Shown here one piece after another: positions 27,329 through 33,338 of a DNA stretch of 33,338 nt; within the stretch, counting starts at the first letter, position 1; every line of letters begins with the position of its first letter. The stretch covers positions 1-33,338 of the forward strand of contig JAATGW010000025.1 of assembly GCA_015654495.1 (NCBI GenBank), given 5' to 3'. The notes under the pieces were generated by a model, which worked only from the letters and a program-made list of their open reading frames with translations, was not told where the DNA came from and did no database searches. The DNA comes from Chitinophagales bacterium (GTDB taxonomy: Bacteria; Bacteroidota; Bacteroidia; Chitinophagales; Chitinophagaceae). Made by a program: the position numbers and the translations under genes.

Positions 27329-28639
27329 TTATTCTGCGTTTTTATCTGCAGCCTGAGAAAGGATATTCCGATTCCCTGAAATACGAAGAAATGTTTTGCC
27401 AATAGAACAGTTCAAACAACCTTTCTTGTCGCAATAAGATTTTTTCAATTCATGCAATGCCTGGGTATCGGCCGCATTTGAAGCAGAAAAACCCAGCCTC
27501 CCGTAAACTCCGATAACACTATTTTTTTCGGGATGCATTTCGTTTAGCCATTGCAGTGATTTACTGATGATGAGGTCATCTTTATAATAAGAACCATAAG
27601 CGTAGAGCGCCGGCACGATTGTATTGATAAGGATGTTCTCGATCATCGGATCTCCAAGTGGTTTCTCTTCTGACACCGACTCAACTCCCATCCTGTAATG
27701 CTCATGCCAGTAATCATTGGCCGTAACACGCAATCGCGTTTTTAATACTGACAACTGATTCTCCTCTTTAATAACCGAGAACAGGTGAACCGACTCCTTT
27801 ATCAGCTGCGCAAGCTGGGCCAGCCTGATTGTAGGAAAATTCCTGGGTCTCATTCTGAGGAACTGCACCTGTATTGAAATTGGTTTAAGACCATATTTCG
27901 TTTTTAGAAAATGATATTCTTTTTGTAAAAGTCTCGTGTATGCATCCCTGGCCTTGCCCCGCAACAGACCGGCCTGACCCAGCAATAAGGATTCAATCTG
28001 ATGTATCTGGTGTTTATGCCTGCTCAGTAAATTCAGTGGAAGAGATACTGCGACTGCTTCGAATGCATCAGCATTGATCTTATAACCAAAATTCCTCGCA
28101 AGCATCCGCCAGAAAACCTCACTCCAGTTTCCGTTTGAACGCTCAAGCAATTCGTAAAAAACGATGGATTTATTATTCAGCCGTTCTTTTATAAGCTGCC
28201 CGAACCATTCCTGATCATGTAAAAATCCATTGTTTACACATTCTCTTTCGCAGGCAATATGGCCCATATTATTCATCCAGCTCTGATACCTGCTGATAAG
28301 AATTCCCGGCACCCGTCCGCTGAGTTCCAGCACTGGAATATTCTCTGTTTCATATCCATCGTTTTCCCATACCACATGCAGTATCACATTTCTGTAATTG
28401 GGATCAGTCTGGTGATTGTGAAGGCGCCAGTCGGAACTTTTTATATGTAATTCGACCTGCCCTGCCCAGGCAGTATTTCCGATTATAAGTCTTGCATTGA
28501 TAAAATCAGGACCCTGATTGCTATTCCATTCGCCGGGAAAAATGATTTTTATTTCCTCACCAGTTGTAGTGATTAATTCCTGCTGATTAAAATAACCTTG
28601 CGCCCAGATAAACTGCAGCAGTTTTTCCTGCATCTGCAT
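27329..28639 (-). CDS. DUF2851 family protein
   Basis: 436 aa; MQEKLLQFIWAQGYFNQQELITTTGEEIKIIFPGEWNSNQGPDFINARLIIGNTAWAGQVELHIKSSDW is typical of DUF2851 in Bacteroidetes; Cys-rich C-terminal CDKKGCLNCSIG. Confidence 0.85.
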   Translation of the reverse strand: MQMQEKLLQFIWAQGYFNQQELITTTGEEIKIIFPGEWNSNQGPDFINARLIIGNTAWAGQVELHIKSSDWRLHNHQTDPNYRNVILHVVWENDGYETENIPVLELSGRVPGILISRYQSWMNNMGHIACERECVNNGFLHDQEWFGQLIKERLNNKSIVFYELLERSNGNWSEVFWRMLARNFGYKINADAFEAVAVSLPLNLLSRHKHQIHQIESLLLGQAGLLRGKARDAYTRLLQKEYHFLKTKYGLKPISIQVQFLRMRPRNFPTIRLAQLAQLIKESVHLFSVIKEENQLSVLKTRLRVTANDYWHEHYRMGVESVSEEKPLGDPMIENILINTIVPALYAYGSYYKDDLIISKSLQWLNEMHPEKNSVIGVYGRLGFSASNAADTQALHELKKSYCDKKGCLNCSIGKTFLRISGNRNILSQAADKNAE

Positions 28640-28713
28640 TCATTTCTCTAAAATTAATGCGGACGCAGGGCCTTCCCAAGTGAAAAACACCGGCCGTTTC
28701 CGGAAAAAACTGT

Positions 28714-29292
28714 TTAAAAATGTTCATTTAAAGCAGTAACAACACGGTTTACAGGAAGCCCCATTACATTGTAGTAGTCGCCATAAATTCCACTGATGCC
28801 GATAACGCCGATCCATTCCTGGATGGCATAAGCACCGGCTTTATCAAAAGGTCTGTATTCCTCTACATAAAACCTGATGCTCTCCTCACTAAGTGTATTG
28901 AAATTTACTTCTGTTGTTTCAGCGAAAGCAATTTCTTTCATGCTGGTACTGATAACAACGCCCGTGATCACTTTATGTTTCCTTCCTGACAAAGAGCGAA
29001 GAATATTTATGGCTTCTTCTACATTTGTTGGCTTTCCAATGATCCTGTCGTCAAGTACAACAATAGTATCTGCAGAGAGGATCGGGTGGTCGGCTTCATA
29101 CATTGCAAACAGGGGCTTATTTCTTGCTGCAATTCCCTTTTCGCGGGCAACGTGTATGGTCACCTGCTCAGGGCTAAGTCCAGCCGGATATGTTTCTGTT
29201 GTTTCGCCGGGAAGAATATCAAAATTGAGAAGTGCCAGTTCAAGAATTGATTTTCTGCGCGGGGAGGCAGACGCCAGAACAAATTTCTGCAT
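28714..29292 (-). CDS. maf: Maf-like nucleotide pyrophosphatase
   Basis: MQKFVLASASPRRKSILELA; ADTIVVLDDRIIGKP. The ORF-track start at 29295 is a TTG; the ATG at 29290-29292 overlaps the upstream TGA as TGATG. Confidence 0.93.
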   Translation of the reverse strand: MQKFVLASASPRRKSILELALLNFDILPGETTETYPAGLSPEQVTIHVAREKGIAARNKPLFAMYEADHPILSADTIVVLDDRIIGKPTNVEEAINILRSLSGRKHKVITGVVISTSMKEIAFAETTEVNFNTLSEESIRFYVEEYRPFDKAGAYAIQEWIGVIGISGIYGDYYNVMGLPVNRVVTALNEHF

Positions 29293-30239
29293 CAATAATA
29301 ATATTTAAAAAATAACATGGAAATTATTCCGGCAAGCATAACCATTTTTATCATCGTGCTGACCTTCCCGAAATCCTTACTTGTTTTTGCAGAAATCAGG
29401 TATTTAAAAATGATCAGCAGCGGGGTGATGATAAGTACAAGATTATAAATGATCATCCACCACCATTGCAGCTGAAAAGCATAAACCTGTAAAATCAGTA
29501 TGGCAGCGATAAGCACAATCAGCCACACGGCTACAAATAATTTACTCGAAGGCATTCCCCATGCAACCGGAAGTGTTTTACAATTATACTTCATATCACC
29601 CTCCATATCTTCTATATCTTTTACAACTTCCCTGATCAGGGAAATAATAAAGGCAAAGCCTCCATATACAACAGCCAGTTTATAAATACTTGTGAGGTAA
29701 CTGATCTGAGCTTCGGGCAGGCTGCTTAAATTGAATTTTGCTTCACACACATACATGACGAGCACCACCCATGCTGTTAGCAGGGAAATCACGACGTTCC
29801 CGATCAGCAATTGTCTTTTGAAATTGGTTGAATAAAACCAGAGCAGAAAAACAGCAAGAAGATTAAAAATTCCAACAATCGGATTCCCTGTTTTCCATCC
29901 GAGATAAAAACTGATCAGCAGACCTACAGCAGAAAGACAAAGATGCCAGAGAATTGCCCACCTCCTTTTTATCAGTTTTTCAACAACCAGTCGCTCCGGT
30001 TTGTTTATACGATCGATATTAAGATCGAAATAATCATTGATCACATAACCTGCACCAGCAATCAGTACAGACGCGATGATCAGCAACACCAGCATGGGAA
30101 TAGTTAGTGTAACTGTTGATCCCGGATTATTCCCGTGCTGCTGAATTACAACACAGAAATAAAAAAGCACTTGTGTAAGCGCTATAAAAAAAAGATTAGG
30201 ATAGCGAACAAGTCGTATGAATGCGCCGAAAAGATTCAT
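29292..30239 (-). CDS. UbiA-family prenyltransferase (geranylgeranylglycerol-phosphate geranylgeranyltransferase-like)
   Basis: GYVINDYFDLNIDRINKPERLV (NDxxDxxxD) and second Asp-rich segment REVVKDIEDMEGDMKYNCKTLPVAWG; multiple TMs. Confidence 0.87.
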   Translation of the reverse strand: MNLFGAFIRLVRYPNLFFIALTQVLFYFCVVIQQHGNNPGSTVTLTIPMLVLLIIASVLIAGAGYVINDYFDLNIDRINKPERLVVEKLIKRRWAILWHLCLSAVGLLISFYLGWKTGNPIVGIFNLLAVFLLWFYSTNFKRQLLIGNVVISLLTAWVVLVMYVCEAKFNLSSLPEAQISYLTSIYKLAVVYGGFAFIISLIREVVKDIEDMEGDMKYNCKTLPVAWGMPSSKLFVAVWLIVLIAAILILQVYAFQLQWWWMIIYNLVLIITPLLIIFKYLISAKTSKDFGKVSTMIKMVMLAGIISMLFFKYYY

Positions 30240-30260
30240 GCTGTGAAGATAACCAAGAAA

Positions 30261-30782
30261 TCAGATACTGCTAACCCCCGCATCTTTATTCCACAGGTTG
30301 TGGAGTTTTAGTACTTTTTCAATTACGTCCCTCACGGCACCTTTCCCCCCATCCCGCGATGAAATATATTTTGAAAGGGCCCGGATTTCAGGGGCAGCAT
30401 CGGCCGGGCAGCATCCCACTCCGGCAAACTGAATTGCACCAAGATCGGGAATATCATCACCCATGAATACTATTTCTTCCGGATTCAACCCCTTGCCCTC
30501 CGCCCACTGTTTTAATACCGTTACCTTATGGGATACCTGCTGAAATACATCAGTGACGCCTAAACGCTTTAATCTTTCAGCAACCGGAGCGGACCCGGAT
30601 CCCGTAATTACTGCAATATGGTAGCCGCTTTTAACTGCCAGCTGTAATGCATAGCCATCTTTAATATCCATCCGCCGAACCCATTCTCCATCCGGTAAAA
30701 TGAGCAGGGATCCGTCTGTTAATACGCCATCCATATCAAAAACAAAAGCCCGCACCCGCTTGAAAATTTCCAGCAGATTCAT
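30261..30782 (-). CDS. KdsC-like HAD phosphatase (KDO-8-P phosphatase family)
   Basis: AFVFDMDGVLTDGSLLI; IAVITGSGSAPVAERLKRLGV; VFMGDDIPDLGAIQFAGVGCCPADAAPEIR. Confidence 0.9.
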   Translation of the reverse strand: MNLLEIFKRVRAFVFDMDGVLTDGSLLILPDGEWVRRMDIKDGYALQLAVKSGYHIAVITGSGSAPVAERLKRLGVTDVFQQVSHKVTVLKQWAEGKGLNPEEIVFMGDDIPDLGAIQFAGVGCCPADAAPEIRALSKYISSRDGGKGAVRDVIEKVLKLHNLWNKDAGVSSI

Positions 30783-30839
30783 ATTCCGAAATTAATAAAT
30801 GGTTTGGGCGCCGATTGAAAAAATATATTTCTTAATTGA

Positions 30840-31619
30840 TCAACCAGATTTGCCACTATGCTGGTAATAATTTTTAATCGATGTAGTAAAAATCCCGTAA
30901 AACCTTCTCATTTCAGGATAATCTTCAAGCATCTTCAGGTGTACATCAATAGTCGGCTGATCATCACGCATAGCAGGCCCCGTCTGAACATCCGAGGGAG
31001 CAAAATCACTTAACCTTTTAATTGTTTCGTTTAAGACTGGTAGCAGCACTCCAGTATCCAGGTTTTCAGCTTTGCAGTATTGAAAAGTCTGAATGATCAG
31101 ATAATTGATAAAATTCGCAGAGTACACTGCAGCCAGATGAAACTTTTTTCGAATATCATCTCCGGCCTTTGTTACTTTTTCAGAAAGATCCCGCGCGAAT
31201 CCTTCTATTAATTTTATGGTATCCTCGTCTGACCCATCTACAAGAAAGGGTACTTCAGGGATCAAAAGGGTTTCCCTTCTTAAGGTTTGCAAAGGATAAA
31301 GGACTCCAAACGGAATTTTAAATTGTTTGAGCACGTTTACAGGCACGGAACCTGCCGTATGAACGATAATCCCAACCTGTGGCTTAAAATGCTGGTGGAG
31401 TTCAGGCAGAAACCTGTCTGAAACCGCAGCAATATAGATATCTGCTTCAGGCGGCTTGTCTGCAAAGGAAAGGAATCGTGATGTCCCGGGGCTAATCGGT
31501 GCAGAAAGTAGATTTTCAGGATTGCGACAAACAATTCCTGCGAGCTGATGCCTGGTTTTTACAATCATTCTGGCCAGAATCTGAGCCACATTTCCCGATC
31601 CTATTATCACGACGTTCAT
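30840..31619 (-). CDS. Rossmann-like and DUF2520 domain protein
   Basis: MNVVIIGSGNVAQILARMIVK Rossmann; HTAGSVPVNVLKQFKIPFGVLYPLQTL; AAVYSANFINYLIIQ and TGPAMRDDQPTIDVH in the C-terminal domain. Confidence 0.87.
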   Translation of the reverse strand: MNVVIIGSGNVAQILARMIVKTRHQLAGIVCRNPENLLSAPISPGTSRFLSFADKPPEADIYIAAVSDRFLPELHQHFKPQVGIIVHTAGSVPVNVLKQFKIPFGVLYPLQTLRRETLLIPEVPFLVDGSDEDTIKLIEGFARDLSEKVTKAGDDIRKKFHLAAVYSANFINYLIIQTFQYCKAENLDTGVLLPVLNETIKRLSDFAPSDVQTGPAMRDDQPTIDVHLKMLEDYPEMRRFYGIFTTSIKNYYQHSGKSG

Positions 31620-31837
31620 GTATTAAATATTTTTTAAACAACAAATTTGCGATCAAAATGCGGAAATTTTGACAGATTTTTCACCCGGATTTCGGGCTTT
31701 TACCCTTGTTTCATGGAATTTTTGTCACTAATTTGCTCCTCATCCAGACCGGAACTGAGGGTCATTTTCTGAAATTATCAACATTAGCTTATTATTGCAG
31801 CTTTAAAATCCCGGCGACGGGTAGTTCCGGAACCGAA

Positions 31838-31853
31838 AATTTTCCGGAAAATT
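31838..31853. repeat. Perfect 16-bp palindrome AATTTTCCGGAAAATT upstream of topA
   Basis: Read directly; reverse complement is identical. Located 40 nt 5' of the topA ATG. Confidence 0.85.
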
Positions 31854-31893
31854 AAGTGAGAACCCGGTTAAATTCCGAAGGAACCACCAACTT

Positions 31894-33338
31894 ATGGCAA
31901 AAAACCTTTTAATAGTTGAGTCACCGGCAAAGGCCAAAACCATCGAAAAAATTCTTGGAGCAGATTTCGAGGTAAAGAGTTGTTTTGGACATATCCGTGA
32001 TCTTGAAAAAGATGAGATGGGTATTGATGTGAATAAGGGCTTTAAGCCCCGGTACATCGTGCCTGAGGATAAGAAAAAAGTAGTGACCGAATTGAAACTG
32101 GTTGCTAAAAAATCTGACGAAGTTTGGCTGGCAACGGATGAGGACCGCGAAGGGGAAGCCATCAGCTGGCATTTATGTGAAGTGCTGGGTCTGGATCCTG
32201 CTATTACCAAACGAATTGTTTTTCACGAAATCACCAAGCCCGCAATAAAGTCTGCAGTAGCTTCTCCAAGAACCGTGGACATGAATCTGGTGAATGCCCA
32301 ACAGGCCCGTAGAATTCTGGACAGGATCGTGGGATTTGAACTTTCGCCCATTTTATGGCGAAAGATGAGCATGCGCAATAACCTTAGTGCCGGAAGGGTT
32401 CAAAGTGTGGCGGTCCGGTTAATTGCGGAACGGGAACGTGCAATTAATGCTTTTACTTCTGTCAGCAGTTTTAAGGTGGACGCGATTTTTTCGGCAAAAG
32501 ATATTCAGGGAAAAATTGTCCAGTTTAAGGCTGAAGGTGGAAAATATGCCGTGGCTGAAGATGCTGAAAAATTTCTGAAATCCTGTGTCGGCGCGGGATA
32601 CAAGGTTGCAGACATCCAGGTTAAGCCTGCAAAAAAATCACCGGCTGCACCTTTTACAACCTCAACCCTTCAGCAGGAAGCCAGCCGGAAACTCGGTTAT
32701 GGAGTGAGTCGCACAATGATCCTGGCGCAGAAACTGTACGAAGCCGGCCATATAAGCTATATGCGTACTGACAGCGTGAACCTTAGTGATACTGCCATGG
32801 ATGGTATAAAGGCGCAGATCAATTCCAGCTATGGAAAAGAATACGTACAGGTGAGGAAGTTTAAGAATAAGAATGAATCGGCCCAGGAAGCGCATGAAGC
32901 AATCCGCCCCACCAATATGGACACAACCCGTGTGGATATTGCCGATGCACAACGCTTGTATGACCTGATATGGAAACGCACCATGGCCTCCCAGATGTCA
33001 GATGCCGAACTGGAAAAAACAACCGCTAAAATTGAAATTTCAACAAATAAGGAACAGCTGGCTGCGCAGGGCGAAGTATTGAAATTTGACGGATTTCTGA
33101 AAGTTTATATGGAGGGAAAGGACGAAGAGGACGATTCTCCGGAGGAAGACAGTGCAGAAGGAATGCTGCCCCCGCTGGCTGTAGGTCAGCAACTGAGCCT
33201 GAAAGATATGAAAGCGACCGAACGGTTTAGCCGTCCGCTGCCTCGCTATACAGAAGCTTCACTGGTAAAAAAACTGGAAGAGCTGGGTATTGGCAGGCCA
33301 TCAACCTATGCCCCAACTATATCCACCATTCTGAAAAG
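31894..33338 (+). CDS. topA: DNA topoisomerase I, N-terminal part, truncated by window edge
   Basis: MAKNLLIVESPAKAKTIEKILGADFEVKSCFGHIRDL (Toprim), WLATDEDREGEAISWHL, AGHISYMRTDSVNLSD active-site Tyr. Frame open to window end; not in ORF list because no stop. Confidence 0.97.
   Translation, partial: MAKNLLIVESPAKAKTIEKILGADFEVKSCFGHIRDLEKDEMGIDVNKGFKPRYIVPEDKKKVVTELKLVAKKSDEVWLATDEDREGEAISWHLCEVLGLDPAITKRIVFHEITKPAIKSAVASPRTVDMNLVNAQQARRILDRIVGFELSPILWRKMSMRNNLSAGRVQSVAVRLIAERERAINAFTSVSSFKVDAIFSAKDIQGKIVQFKAEGGKYAVAEDAEKFLKSCVGAGYKVADIQVKPAKKSPAAPFTTSTLQQEASRKLGYGVSRTMILAQKLYEAGHISYMRTDSVNLSDTAMDGIKAQINSSYGKEYVQVRKFKNKNESAQEAHEAIRPTNMDTTRVDIADAQRLYDLIWKRTMASQMSDAELEKTTAKIEISTNKEQLAAQGEVLKFDGFLKVYMEGKDEEDDSPEEDSAEGMLPPLAVGQQLSLKDMKATERFSRPLPRYTEASLVKKLEELGIGRPSTYAPTISTILK

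Noticed and set aside
31684-31701. cccg-gattt-cggg-ctttt hairpin as an intrinsic terminator
   Set aside because: It lies between divergent genes with no upstream plus-strand gene to terminate; short stem likely by chance.
31803-32210. 135-aa minus-strand ORF over the topA start
   Set aside because: Opposite the Toprim coding frame of topA; no independent support.

Overview
This is a 33.3 kb chromosomal window from a Bacteroidetes genome. A Chitinophagaceae-like origin is suggested by gene content and by TAnnTTTG-type -7 promoter matches, but is not proven. I support 28 protein-coding loci, including partial dnaK at the left edge and partial topA at the right edge. I saw no rRNA, tRNA, CRISPR array, transposase or prophage. 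The centre (about 8.7-23.9 kb) is an alpha-glucan/glycogen island: glgB, an outer-membrane beta-barrel + GLPGLI pair, a secreted GH13 enzyme, an SLC45-like MFS transporter, glgC, glgA, a second sugar MFS transporter and a ROK kinase. The most interesting signal is not a gene. Six gene-end loci carry short tandem arrays with an exact 7-bp period, in at least three sequence families (AACGTTN, GAAGTAC, NAGGCAR). Each array begins within 2 nt of a stop codon or contains one, and several encode the last residues of unrelated proteins: LipA ends ..NVER*, an unrelated exported protein ends ..DVER*, and an esterase ends ..RSTSNVKP*. A second notable point is a single in-frame TAG interrupting the sugar MFS transporter just upstream of the ROK kinase gene.
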